Source: CBDUQP01 sp965369385
GTDB lineage: Bacteria > Planctomycetota > Phycisphaerae > SM23-33
Assembly (NCBI GenBank): GCA_965369385.1
Contig: CBDUQP010000101.1
Span: 1 to 13,578 of the forward strand
DNA length: 13,578 bases
Reading direction: 5' to 3'
The notes under the pieces are model-generated. The model saw nothing but the letters and a program-made list of their open reading frames with translations, did no database searches and had not been told where the DNA came from. Positions within the stretch are counted from its first letter, which is position 1. Every line of letters begins with the position of its first letter. The position numbers and the translations under genes are program-made. This document shows positions 1 to 7,112 of this stretch, one piece after another.

Positions 1-36
1 GCCGGCAGGCAGGTGCACATCGGGACTCACCTGCTC

Positions 37-80
37 TGTGTACGAGAATTCTTTCTGGTAGGAAAGGATTCTCGTACACG
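37..80. promoter_or_regulatory. Long near-perfect inverted repeat (hairpin) upstream of the antiporter gene
   Basis: The arms at 38-55 and 62-79 are complementary over 18 base pairs, with a single T/G position that would be a G-U wobble in RNA. A second wobble at 37/80 extends the stem to 19. The loop is six bases (56-61). The structure ends 7 bases before the Shine-Dalgarno of the antiporter gene. No T-run follows the right arm, so a standard rho-independent terminator is unlikely. It could be a 5' mRNA stabiliser or attenuator, a regulator-binding palindrome, or the end of an upstream transcription unit. The structure is seen directly; its role is unknown. Confidence 0.7.
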
Positions 81-86
81 AGGGCA

Positions 87-93
87 AGAGGAG
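87..93 (+). promoter_or_regulatory. Ribosome binding site deciding the antiporter start
   Basis: AGAGGAG at 87-93 lies 6 bases before GTG at 100-102. The open frame continues upstream to an ATG at 13, but that ATG lies before the hairpin, and residues 1-29 of the longer reading are not membrane-like. The GTG is therefore preferred. Confidence 0.65.
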
Positions 94-99
94 AATGAA

Positions 100-1365
100 G
101 TGGCTGTATTGAAGACTGCTGGAATCCTGATATCACTGGCGGCTGCGGGTAGCTATGTGAACCACCGCTGGCTGAAGCTGCCGGGATCGATTGCGCTCAT
201 GGCGATGGCGATGGTAGCGTCGCTGGGGTTGCTGGCGGCCGGTTGGCTGCCGGGCGACGCGGGTGGGGCGGTTGTTGACTGGGCCCACTCGTTTGCCGGT
301 TCGATAGACTTCCCCGCCGCTCTTATGCAGGGAATGCTGGGTTTGCTGCTGTTCGCCGGCGCGCTGCACGTGAACCTGGGCGATCTGCTGGAGCACAAAT
401 GGCAGATAGGCTCGTTCGCCACGATAGCGGTTGTTGCGTCGACGTTTCTGGTGGGTGCGATTGTGTGGTGCCTGTGTGCGGCGTTGGGCATGCAGATGCC
501 CTGGATCTACTGTTTCCTGTTCGGGGCGCTGATATCGCCAACCGACCCGATAGCTGTGCTGGGCATCATGAAAAAGGCCGGTGCTTCCAAGAGTCTGGAG
601 ACCAAGATATCCGGCGAATCGCTCTTCAACGATGGTATTGGCGTGGTGGTGTTCCTTTCGCTGCTGTCGATAGCGGCCGGTTCGCACGCGACCGGGCCGG
701 GTGAGATTGCGGCTATGTTCGCGGTGGAGGTGGTCGGCGGCATTGTGTACGGGTTCATCATCGGTTACGGAGCCTACCGGTTGCTGAAGTCCATCGACAA
801 CTATCAGGTGGAGATACTCATCACACTGGCACTTGTCATGGGCGGATACTCGCTTGCCGGCGAAATATCGATTTTCGGGTACCACGTTTCCGGCCCGCTG
901 GCGATGGTGGTTGCGGGGCTGATGATAGGCAACACGGGCAGGCGGCTTGCGATGAGCGATCGCACACGGGAGCACCTGGACATGTTCTGGGAGTTGATAG
1001 ACGAGGTGCTCAACGCGGTATTGTTTGTGCTGATTGGGATAGAGGTGCTGGTGCTTACGCTGCAAGGCAGGTATCTGCTGGCCGGCGCGCTGGCTGTGCC
1101 GATTGTGCTGTTTGCGAGATTCGTGACTGTGGGAGCAATGACTGTTTTGACGGATCGCGGCGCGAAGCGGCTCGGCAGAACGGTAACGATTCTCACATGG
1201 GGCGGCCTGCGTGGCGGGATATCGGTCGCGCTGGCATTGTCCCTGCCGGAAGGCGAATACCGCGAACTGATCGTCACTATGACCTACGTGGTAGTAGCGT
1301 TTTCCGTGCTGGTGCAGGGGCTGAGCGTAGGCAAGCTGATACGCATGAATCCTGTGAAGGGATAG
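100..1365 (+). CDS. CPA1-family Na+(K+)/H+ antiporter
   Basis: An inner-membrane monovalent cation/proton exchanger of the CPA1 (NhaP/NHE) family, 421 residues from the GTG start. Nearly the whole chain is hydrophobic helices, as expected for a 12-13 helix carrier without a long cytosolic tail. Family signatures are visible: SPTDPIAV (residues about 146-153, with the helix-5 TDP motif), GESLFNDG (about 172-179, with the ND pair that binds the ion), FWELIDEVLNAVLF in the second half, and TWGGLRGGISVALAL near the C terminus, containing the conserved arginine. The frame is intact. It would handle pH or sodium homeostasis. Cation preference and direction cannot be read from sequence, and no symbol is assigned because NhaP, NhaK and YjcE-like members cannot be told apart here. 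It converges with the NagA-like gene, with 117 bases between the two stops. Confidence 0.9.
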   Translation: MAVLKTAGILISLAAAGSYVNHRWLKLPGSIALMAMAMVASLGLLAAGWLPGDAGGAVVDWAHSFAGSIDFPAALMQGMLGLLLFAGALHVNLGDLLEHKWQIGSFATIAVVASTFLVGAIVWCLCAALGMQMPWIYCFLFGALISPTDPIAVLGIMKKAGASKSLETKISGESLFNDGIGVVVFLSLLSIAAGSHATGPGEIAAMFAVEVVGGIVYGFIIGYGAYRLLKSIDNYQVEILITLALVMGGYSLAGEISIFGYHVSGPLAMVVAGLMIGNTGRRLAMSDRTREHLDMFWELIDEVLNAVLFVLIGIEVLVLTLQGRYLLAGALAVPIVLFARFVTVGAMTVLTDRGAKRLGRTVTILTWGGLRGGISVALALSLPEGEYRELIVTMTYVVVAFSVLVQGLSVGKLIRMNPVKG

Positions 1366-1482
1366 GTTTGGTGAGATGTGGTGTAATCGTGAATCGCCAC
1401 AGCCACTGGTTGCCCCGGTTCGTGCGAGGGACAATCAATGGCTGTTATTGGCAATGATTCGATATCAGCAGGGGATTGGCTA
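1366..1482. other. Convergent intergenic gap
   Basis: These 117 bases separate the stop codons of the antiporter (+) and the NagA-like gene (-). I see no strong hairpin with a T-run on either strand and no credible small gene, so termination here may be Rho-dependent or by read-through. Confidence 0.5.
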
Positions 1483-2403
1483 CTAAAGCCCGACTGCTTT
1501 TCGGGGGTTGGTTACGGTTAGTTGGCGGGCTTGGTCTTCGGTCAGGCCGGCGTGTTCGATGAGGTTATTCACGGACTGTTTCATCGTTATCACCGCGCCA
1601 ACCAGGTGCGAGCCATCTGGCGAACGAGCTACCATGTCGTCGCCGATGTTCAGTTCCCACCGGCCTACGGTGAAACGTCCCTTGCCCAAGCCGGCGGCCG
1701 ACATGGCATCGGTGACGATAACGGAGCGGTCGAGTCCTGCACACTTCAGGCAGTTTCGCAGAGTGTGCCATGGCAAGTGTGCGCCGTCGGCGATGAAGCA
1801 GCACCAGATCTTGTCTGAAAGGCTCAACACGCGTTGGAGGATATTGTCGTGACGTGGCATTTCCACGGGCGTACCGTTGCCCAGATGCGTGAACATTGAC
1901 AGGCCGCTATCGACCGCTGCGGTGAGGTCGTCCATGCTTGGGTTGCAGTGCCCGGCCGACACGGTTATTCCGCTGTCTGCGAGGAACTTTGTGGTCTTCA
2001 TTCCCTCATCGTTCTCGGGGGCAAGGGTAAGGATCTTTGTCAGCCCGGCAGCGGCATCGAGCAGGAGTTTGGTTGTTTCGACATCGGCGGGAATGATCGA
2101 GTCTTCGGGGTGAGCGCCGCGGTAGCCCTTGGTGGCGTTGATGAAAGGGCCTTCGATATGGAAACCGGGTATCATCTCCTTGATCAGTTCATCCTGCTCT
2201 CGCAGTTCCACCATGCGGGCCAGGCGGCCGACCATCAGGTCCAGTTTTTCGGTGATTATAGTGGCGAGAAATCCGCTAACACCTTCATCTTTAAGAAGTT
2301 GGCAAGCTTTGTGCAATTCCTCGGCGCTAAGTGCTTCCTTATTCCAGTCGATACCCGCATATCCGTTAAGCTGCAAATCCAGAAAGCCTTCGTCGTTTTT
2401 CAT
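1483..2403 (-). CDS. nagA: N-acetylglucosamine-6-phosphate deacetylase-like amidohydrolase (short form)
   Basis: A TIM-barrel amidohydrolase of the NagA type (COG1820), expected to convert GlcNAc-6-phosphate to glucosamine-6-phosphate and acetate in the cytosol. Numbering here runs from the upstream ATG at 2406. Motifs in order are FLDLQLNGYAGIDWN (8-22), FHIEGPF with metal ligand Glu85, SAGH with His153, THLGNG with His174, IADGAH with His210, and VTDAM with catalytic Asp233. The protein has about 306 residues, against roughly 380 for E. coli NagA. It lacks the N-terminal beta-sandwich segment and begins directly at the first barrel strand. A TAA lies three codons upstream, so no longer start exists. 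Two consecutive ATGs (2406, 2403) are possible; AAGGA at 2410-2414 is 6 bases from the second, which is preferred. I recall similar short proteins from PVC bacteria, so the length is probably normal for the subgroup. Substrate assignment is by family only. Confidence 0.85.
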   Translation of the reverse strand: MKNDEGFLDLQLNGYAGIDWNKEALSAEELHKACQLLKDEGVSGFLATIITEKLDLMVGRLARMVELREQDELIKEMIPGFHIEGPFINATKGYRGAHPEDSIIPADVETTKLLLDAAAGLTKILTLAPENDEGMKTTKFLADSGITVSAGHCNPSMDDLTAAVDSGLSMFTHLGNGTPVEMPRHDNILQRVLSLSDKIWCCFIADGAHLPWHTLRNCLKCAGLDRSVIVTDAMSAAGLGKGRFTVGRWELNIGDDMVARSPDGSHLVGAVITMKQSVNNLIEHAGLTEDQARQLTVTNPRKAVGL

Positions 2404-2461
2404 CATTGGTCCTTACTTACGTTTGTTGCAGAAAGAGAAACCCAAACAGCAGTGTCCCTTC

Positions 2462-2490
2462 CTTATATGTTTTGTGGGGAAAGTTTTCAA
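2462..2490 (-). promoter_or_regulatory. Sigma70-type promoter for the NagA-like gene
   Basis: On the minus strand, TTGAAA (2490-2485) and TATAAG (2467-2462) are separated by exactly 17 bases, each one mismatch from consensus. Transcription would start near 2455, about 50 bases before the start codon. This lies in the AT-rich gap between the divergent NagA-like gene and GRE1. Confidence 0.6.
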
Positions 2491-2559
2491 GATTTGCGGT
2501 CTTTTGGCGAGTTTCAGGGCTATCATTAACAGAATAATTGGTTTTTTCGATAGCTACGG

Positions 2560-2587
2560 TTTGATTTGGAGTATCGCGTGCTATTAT
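2560..2587 (+). promoter_or_regulatory. Weak candidate promoter for the glycyl radical enzyme operon
   Basis: TTTGAT (2560-2565) or TTGATT (2561-2566) and TATTAT (2582-2587) are 16 or 15 bases apart, which is a short spacer. The position, 50-75 bases before GRE1 in an AT-rich 226-base divergent gap (2407-2632), suits a promoter, but the match is modest. A start near 2594 would remove the ribosome site of the ten-codon leader frame at 2604, so the two proposals compete. Confidence 0.3.
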
Positions 2588-2603
2588 GTAGGGGATTTTA
2601 TAT

Positions 2604-2636
2604 ATGACATGCGAATTGATATGTAAGGACGAGTGA
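2604..2636 (+). CDS. Possible ten-codon leader peptide overlapping the GRE1 start
   Basis: ATG at 2604 opens a ten-codon frame (MTCELICKDE). Its stop TGA (2634-2636) overlaps the GRE1 ATG (2636) as TGATG, the usual layout for translational coupling. AGGGGA at 2590-2595 is 8 bases upstream and would serve as its ribosome site. The GRE1 ribosome site (AAGGA, 2625-2629) lies inside this frame, so a ribosome on the leader would affect access to it. The layout is seen in the sequence. Whether it is translated is unknown, and a frame this short can arise by chance. Confidence 0.3.
   Translation: MTCELICKDE
2625..2629 (+). promoter_or_regulatory. Ribosome binding site deciding the GRE1 start
   Basis: AAGGA lies 6 bases before ATG 2636 but only 3 bases before the in-frame GTG at 2633. 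Spacing favours the ATG. Confidence 0.6.
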
Positions 2637-4759
2637 TGACCAAAGTCTCAAATGCAGTATCAGATGCCGAACGCATAGCCGCCCTGCGGAGCCGGTGTTT
2701 CGACCGAAAGAACCAGGACATGGCTCCGATGCGGTTGGCGTGGTACGGCGCGCTCAAGGCGGTAGAAGGTGAACCATCGTTGACTATTCGTCATGGCCTG
2801 CGAACTCGCAACGTGCTTTCCGGGTGCCGGTTCCTGGTTGACGATCTGGAATTGCTGGCCGGTCGCCTTGACCTGAGCCAGACGATGTCGCCCACTGAAC
2901 GCAGCGAGGCAGAGCAGTGCATGGCGGAGTTCGCCGTGCCCGGCCAGACGGGGCACTGTGAGCTGGACTTGAGTGAACTGTTCGAAGTTGGCATAGATGG
3001 CATTCGTTTGCGTCTCGAGCAGTTGAAGCAAGGTTCTGCAGGCGAGCTGGCTGATACTTATCAGGCGTTTGTCTATGCATTGGATGGGCTTTCGGCGTTT
3101 ATCGCAAATGCTGCCGCTGCTGCGCGTGAGGCAATTCCCGGTGCGCTCAAGTGGCGGGCGGAAGAGCTGGTCGCAATGGCTGAGTCATGTGAGCGAATTG
3201 CCCATCTGCCGCCAAAGAGCTTCCGCGATGGCGTGCAGCTTGTATGGTTGGTCAATCAGGCGGTGATGTACGGCTGCGAGGTGTATCTTGTGGGTCCGGG
3301 TCACATCGATCGTATCCTGTATCCTCTCTACGCAGCGGACATGGAAGCTGGAGCTCTCTCCCGCGATGATGCTCTGGTAATGCTGGAATGCCTTTATCTG
3401 CTCATCAACGAATTCGTAGTCGATGGTGTTGCGATTGCAGCTATGGTAGGCGGTCGCGACGCGGACGGTAATGATGTCACCAATGATCTTTCTTACCTCG
3501 CATTGGAGGCTATTCGCCGCACCGGACTGATTTATCCAACCGTGGGTATTTGCTGGCACGAGGGCACTCCCGATGCGCTTAGCGATCTGGCTATAGAGCT
3601 CATCGCTGAGGGATATAGTACCCCTGCGATGTTCGGTGATGCGGTAATCCAGAAGGGCATGAAGTCCCTGGGCGTGCCTGCTGCCGAAGCGTGCAACTAT
3701 ATCAACTCTACTTGCGTTGAGATTACACCCTGCGGCGCGAGTAACGTTTGGGTTGCATCGCCATATTATCCCCTGTGCGCTTATCTTCTTGACGAGATTG
3801 CCGAACGTGCGGAGACGGGCAATCAGCCGGGAGATTTTGCCGAATTCGTGGCGGCCTATCAGAAGCGACTCGCCGATGCAATCTCGGCCGCCACGGTGGG
3901 TATCAACGAAAACCGCAAGGCCCGCCAGCAGCGAGGCCGCAAGCCGCTGCAGAGTGTATTCACGCGGGATTGTATCGCTCGTGGCAAGGATATTGATGAT
4001 GGCGGGGCAGTCTACAATTGGGTGGAGTGTTCGTTTGTTGGGCTTGGGAATCTTGCCGACTCGCTGCACGTGATTCGTGAAGAAGTATTCAGGCAAAAAG
4101 CGATGACCTTTGCTCAGTTGCACGAAGTTCTCACGAGCAACTTCGAAAATGCTGAAGAAGTTCGTCAGCGTTTCTTGAATACGTACCCCAAGTATGGTGT
4201 TGGTTGCGATGAGGTAGATGCGTTTGTTGCGGACACTGTGCAGTTCTTTAGTGCCGAGTGTGGCAAGGCGAAGCTGTATCCCGACGATAGTCCATATGTG
4301 CCCGGCGCGTTTTGCTGGATCATGCACGAAATTCTCGGCAGGGATACCGGAGCCACCCCCGATGGCAGGAAGGCCGGCCTCCCGTTCGCAGATGGCGCGG
4401 GTCCTGCGCAGGGTCGCGAGACCCAGGGCCCAACCGCCGCGATTCTCTCGACAACATCGTGGGATCACTCGTCGATGATCGGCGGAGTGGCGTTTAATAT
4501 GAAGTTCAGTTCTTCGCTGTTCAAGGATGCGGGGGCTACTGGCAGGCTTCGCGATCTCGTGCTTACATACCTGCGGCGCGGTGGTTTTGAGACGCAGGTA
4601 AACGTTGTTGATGTTGATACGCTCAAGCAGGCCCAGGCAAACCCCGATCAGTATCGCGATCTCGTGGTGCGGATTGGCGGTTACTGCGACTACTTCACAA
4701 GACTTTCACCGGAAATGCAGGCAGAGGTAATGCTGCGAACGCATTACACGGACCTGTAG
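2636..4759 (+). CDS. Glycyl radical enzyme (pyruvate formate-lyase-like), first of a tandem pair (GRE1)
   Basis: A cytosolic glycyl radical enzyme of 707 residues with a PFL-like barrel followed by the C-terminal glycyl radical domain. PFL-domain landmarks in order are GHCELDLSELFEVGIDGI (the usual GHxxxDY-type segment), LPPKSFRDGVQLVW, DRILYPLYAADMEAG, GGRDADGNDVTNDLSYL, the active-site loop NSTCVEITP (Cys360, Glu362), a GGAVYN loop, and ATPDGRKAGLPFADG. The radical loop RIGGY carries the candidate glycyl radical Gly682, about 25 residues from the C terminus as expected. One cysteine followed by X-Glu resembles dehydratase, CutC and lyase members and not PFL itself, which uses Cys-Cys. Canonical Gly-Cys-Val-Glu-Pro is replaced by Thr-Cys-Val-Glu-Ile. 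It is followed after 16 bases by GRE2. I cannot name the substrate. Confidence 0.9.
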   Translation: MTKVSNAVSDAERIAALRSRCFDRKNQDMAPMRLAWYGALKAVEGEPSLTIRHGLRTRNVLSGCRFLVDDLELLAGRLDLSQTMSPTERSEAEQCMAEFAVPGQTGHCELDLSELFEVGIDGIRLRLEQLKQGSAGELADTYQAFVYALDGLSAFIANAAAAAREAIPGALKWRAEELVAMAESCERIAHLPPKSFRDGVQLVWLVNQAVMYGCEVYLVGPGHIDRILYPLYAADMEAGALSRDDALVMLECLYLLINEFVVDGVAIAAMVGGRDADGNDVTNDLSYLALEAIRRTGLIYPTVGICWHEGTPDALSDLAIELIAEGYSTPAMFGDAVIQKGMKSLGVPAAEACNYINSTCVEITPCGASNVWVASPYYPLCAYLLDEIAERAETGNQPGDFAEFVAAYQKRLADAISAATVGINENRKARQQRGRKPLQSVFTRDCIARGKDIDDGGAVYNWVECSFVGLGNLADSLHVIREEVFRQKAMTFAQLHEVLTSNFENAEEVRQRFLNTYPKYGVGCDEVDAFVADTVQFFSAECGKAKLYPDDSPYVPGAFCWIMHEILGRDTGATPDGRKAGLPFADGAGPAQGRETQGPTAAILSTTSWDHSSMIGGVAFNMKFSSSLFKDAGATGRLRDLVLTYLRRGGFETQVNVVDVDTLKQAQANPDQYRDLVVRIGGYCDYFTRLSPEMQAEVMLRTHYTDL

Positions 4760-4762
4760 TTC

Positions 4763-4768
4763 AGAGGA
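4763..4768 (+). promoter_or_regulatory. Ribosome binding site for the GTG start of GRE2
   Basis: AGAGGA lies 7 bases before GTG 4776, just after the GRE1 stop (4757-4759). This supports co-transcription of GRE1 and GRE2 with independent translation starts. Confidence 0.65.
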
Positions 4769-4775
4769 TTACACA

Positions 4776-7064
4776 GTGCAACTGTTACGCGATGAAATGA
4801 TCGACTTCTACGAGCCTCGCCGCACCGGTATTGTGGCTGGTGAGCACGACCCCATTGCGCCCATCCGCGAGGCAATCTGGTCCGAGATGGACAGCTATCT
4901 GGCGGCACATCCGGCCGAGGGCGCGTGTCTGCTCAAAGCCGCCTTGCAGGAAGAAATCGCCGAGCGTTTCGAGCCGAAGATATTCCCGCATAGTCCGTTT
5001 TTCTATGAGATGGGCCTGCAGGTGTCGGAGAACTGGGGTATCGCAACGCCGTTCAGCCCGAATTACTGGCTGTGGAACAAACGATTGGGCGCCCAGCGCG
5101 ATTTGCGGGGTTTCAGGCAGGTCAGGCACATGGGGTTCCACCCAAGTCCGATCGGCCTGGCGAACTGGGAAGCCGAAAGCGGGTTCGATTACGATCACCA
5201 TTGTCTGGGATACACGAAGCTGCTGAAAGTCGGCGTAAGCGGAATCATCGCCGAACTGGACGGGCGACTTGCGGATGATACGCTCACGGAAGATCAGCGG
5301 GATTTCCTGACTGCTGCTATTCGCAGCAACTGTGCAATGATCCACGTGGCCGAGCGCTTTGCCGAAAAGGCAGAGCAGATGCTCGCCGAAGCCGGAGACG
5401 CGGATGAGCAATCCGCCAAATTCCTCCGCATGATCGCCAGCGCCGCGGCCCACGTGCCCGCCAATCCGCCGCGAACCTTCTATGAAGGCCTGGCGTCCAT
5501 CTGGTTCCTTCGCGAGGTGACAGGAACGCTGGAGGGCATCGGCGTGTCGGTGGTTGGGCACATGGATCGCCTGCTGATAGACCTGTATCGCGCCGACATC
5601 CAGGCCGGCAGGTTAACCGAATTGGACGCCCGCGATCTGCTCGCCCGCTGGATGATGCCCACCGATATCAGGTTCCATACATGGGATAACCACTGGCCGG
5701 AAACGAGCACGTGCATTGAACTCGGCGGATGTGACGCTGACGGGAATGCTGTGTTCAACGAGCTTACGAGACTGTTTGTGGAAGTTCACGCCGAGCAGAA
5801 ATTGCTGAACCCGAAGCTGAATTGTCGCTACAGTGCGGGCTCGTCGCAGGAATATCTGGAGCTACTTAGCGAGCACATACTGGCCGGGCACAATGTGTTC
5901 GCGCTGCTGAACGATGATGTACTGATCCCCGCATGCGTCAAGGCCGGCAAGACGCGGGCCGAGGCAAGGCTCTATGCCAATGGCGGATGCCAGGAGACTG
6001 TTGTCGAAGGTGTGGAGCACAGTGCGGGTGCGTATTACTACTTCAACATGCCGCGCGTTTTGGATATGTGTCTTCAGCCGGCTCCGCAGGTGCCCGAAGA
6101 AGTCTACGACGAGCAGACCGATGCCGCTATGCCGCGCGTCATCAATCGCGCGGACACCTTCAAAGAGTTCTATTCGCAGGTGATCGCCGCACTGAAGCTT
6201 GCCATCGCCGCAGGGGCCGACTGCCGCCGTACACTTGGCGTTAACTGGCGAAATATCAATCCGTGCCCGTTCTTTTCGACAAGTCTGGAAGGCTGCATTG
6301 CCTCCGCTACGGACTACTCCGCTGGCGGCGCAAAGTACAACCCAGCCGGTGTCGCACTTGTCGGTTTTGCGACGCTGACAGACAGCCTGTTTGCGGTGAA
6401 GCAGGCTGTCTTCGATGAGAAGTGGTTATCCCTTGATGAACTGAAAACAGCCCTCGCCGCCAATTGGAGCGGGCATGAATCGCTCAGGCAGCGGATGATT
6501 GGTCTGCACAAGTTCGGCCAGGGGCATGACGATGTCGATTCGCTGGCCGCACGCATTGCTGCGGAACTGGGCGAGTTTGCGGGCACGATAGAGAATGAAC
6601 GCGGCGGACGTTTCCAGGCGAGCCTGTTTGTTTATTATGCGTTTGTTCGGATGGCGCATCGCGTGCGTGCTACTCCCGACGGGCGGGCCGACTTCGAGAT
6701 GCTAAGCCAGGGCTGCGCTCCGGGCAGGCAGGCCGCTGGGGGAGCCCTCACCGACGTGCTGCGTAGCCAATCGCGGATTGACTGGACGGATTATCCCGGC
6801 AATGCGGTGCTTGATTTGCAGTTGCCCGTAACAGCCGGAATTTCGCCCAGCACGCTTGCTGCCGTAATCAGGAGCTTCGCACAGATGGGTGGCGCAACGC
6901 TCCAACCGAACGCCGTATCCGTGGCGGATCTAACCGACGCCAAAACCAATCCTGACGCTCATCGTGATCTGGTGGTGCGAATTTCCGGTTTGTCTGCTCA
7001 GTTTGTGGCCTTGATGGAAGACGTTCAGGATGAGATTATAGATCGCTACTGTGTGCAGATATAG
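4776..7064 (+). CDS. Glycyl radical enzyme (pyruvate formate-lyase-like), second of a tandem pair (GRE2)
   Basis: A second, clearly different glycyl radical enzyme, 762 residues from a GTG start. Landmarks: HCLGYTKLLKVGVSGIIAE (the GHxxPDY-type segment, with Gly in place of the acidic residue), NPPRTFYEGLASIWFLRE, GHMDRLLIDLYRADIQAGRL, GGCDADGNAVFNELTRLF, the active-site loop NGGCQETVVEG (Cys405, Glu407), SAGGAKYNPAGVALVGF, and ATPDGRADFEML near the end of the barrel. The glycyl radical loop is RISGLSAQF. The candidate radical Gly738 lies 24 residues from the C terminus, but the tyrosine that normally follows is leucine. It resembles GRE1 only in family motifs, so this is not a recent duplication. 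Single-cysteine chemistry with a Glu two residues on argues against formate-lyase activity. Possible roles are an independent lyase or dehydratase, the next step after GRE1, or a partner subunit. Confidence 0.9.
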   Translation: MQLLRDEMIDFYEPRRTGIVAGEHDPIAPIREAIWSEMDSYLAAHPAEGACLLKAALQEEIAERFEPKIFPHSPFFYEMGLQVSENWGIATPFSPNYWLWNKRLGAQRDLRGFRQVRHMGFHPSPIGLANWEAESGFDYDHHCLGYTKLLKVGVSGIIAELDGRLADDTLTEDQRDFLTAAIRSNCAMIHVAERFAEKAEQMLAEAGDADEQSAKFLRMIASAAAHVPANPPRTFYEGLASIWFLREVTGTLEGIGVSVVGHMDRLLIDLYRADIQAGRLTELDARDLLARWMMPTDIRFHTWDNHWPETSTCIELGGCDADGNAVFNELTRLFVEVHAEQKLLNPKLNCRYSAGSSQEYLELLSEHILAGHNVFALLNDDVLIPACVKAGKTRAEARLYANGGCQETVVEGVEHSAGAYYYFNMPRVLDMCLQPAPQVPEEVYDEQTDAAMPRVINRADTFKEFYSQVIAALKLAIAAGADCRRTLGVNWRNINPCPFFSTSLEGCIASATDYSAGGAKYNPAGVALVGFATLTDSLFAVKQAVFDEKWLSLDELKTALAANWSGHESLRQRMIGLHKFGQGHDDVDSLAARIAAELGEFAGTIENERGGRFQASLFVYYAFVRMAHRVRATPDGRADFEMLSQGCAPGRQAAGGALTDVLRSQSRIDWTDYPGNAVLDLQLPVTAGISPSTLAAVIRSFAQMGGATLQPNAVSVADLTDAKTNPDAHRDLVVRISGLSAQFVALMEDVQDEIIDRYCVQI

Positions 7065-7071
7065 ACAGAAC

Positions 7072-7090
7072 GTGCCAAGCTCTTTGGCAC
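7072..7090 (+). promoter_or_regulatory. Intercistronic hairpin between GRE2 and the activase
   Basis: GTGCCAA (7072-7078) and TTGGCAC (7084-7090) form a perfect 7-bp stem around a 5-base loop. It starts 8 bases after the GRE2 stop and ends 22 bases before the activase ATG. No T-run follows, so it is more likely an RNA-processing, stability or partial-attenuation element than a full terminator. Such an element could keep the catalytic activase below the level of the structural enzymes; that role is inference. Confidence 0.5.
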
Positions 7091-7112
7091 AATGCCAGGC
7101 TGGAGTTGACTG

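Noticed and set aside
133..1434. Open frame of 433 codons on the minus strand opposite the antiporter
   Set aside because: Its composition is dominated by Gln, His and Arg with no domain or ribosome site. It mirrors the codon pattern of the antiporter gene.
2519..2554. GCTATC...GATAGC inverted repeat as an operator
   Set aside because: It is only 6 bases per arm with a 24-base separation in AT-rich DNA, which is expected by chance.
2555..2625. FNR-type oxygen-responsive site upstream of GRE1
   Set aside because: TTGAT half-sites occur at 2561 and 2616, but neither has a matching ATCAA at the required 4-base spacing.
3185..4468. Open frame of 427 codons on the minus strand opposite GRE1
   Set aside because: It has no recognisable domain and is rich in Arg, His and Ile in the manner of an antisense shadow. 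The plus strand encodes an unmistakable glycyl radical enzyme across the whole interval.
2636..7064. Annotation of GRE1 or GRE2 as pyruvate formate-lyase (pflB)
   Set aside because: PFL needs two adjacent active-site cysteines. Both proteins have a single cysteine in a Cys-X-Glu motif, and the activase has the extra Fe-S domain absent from PflA.
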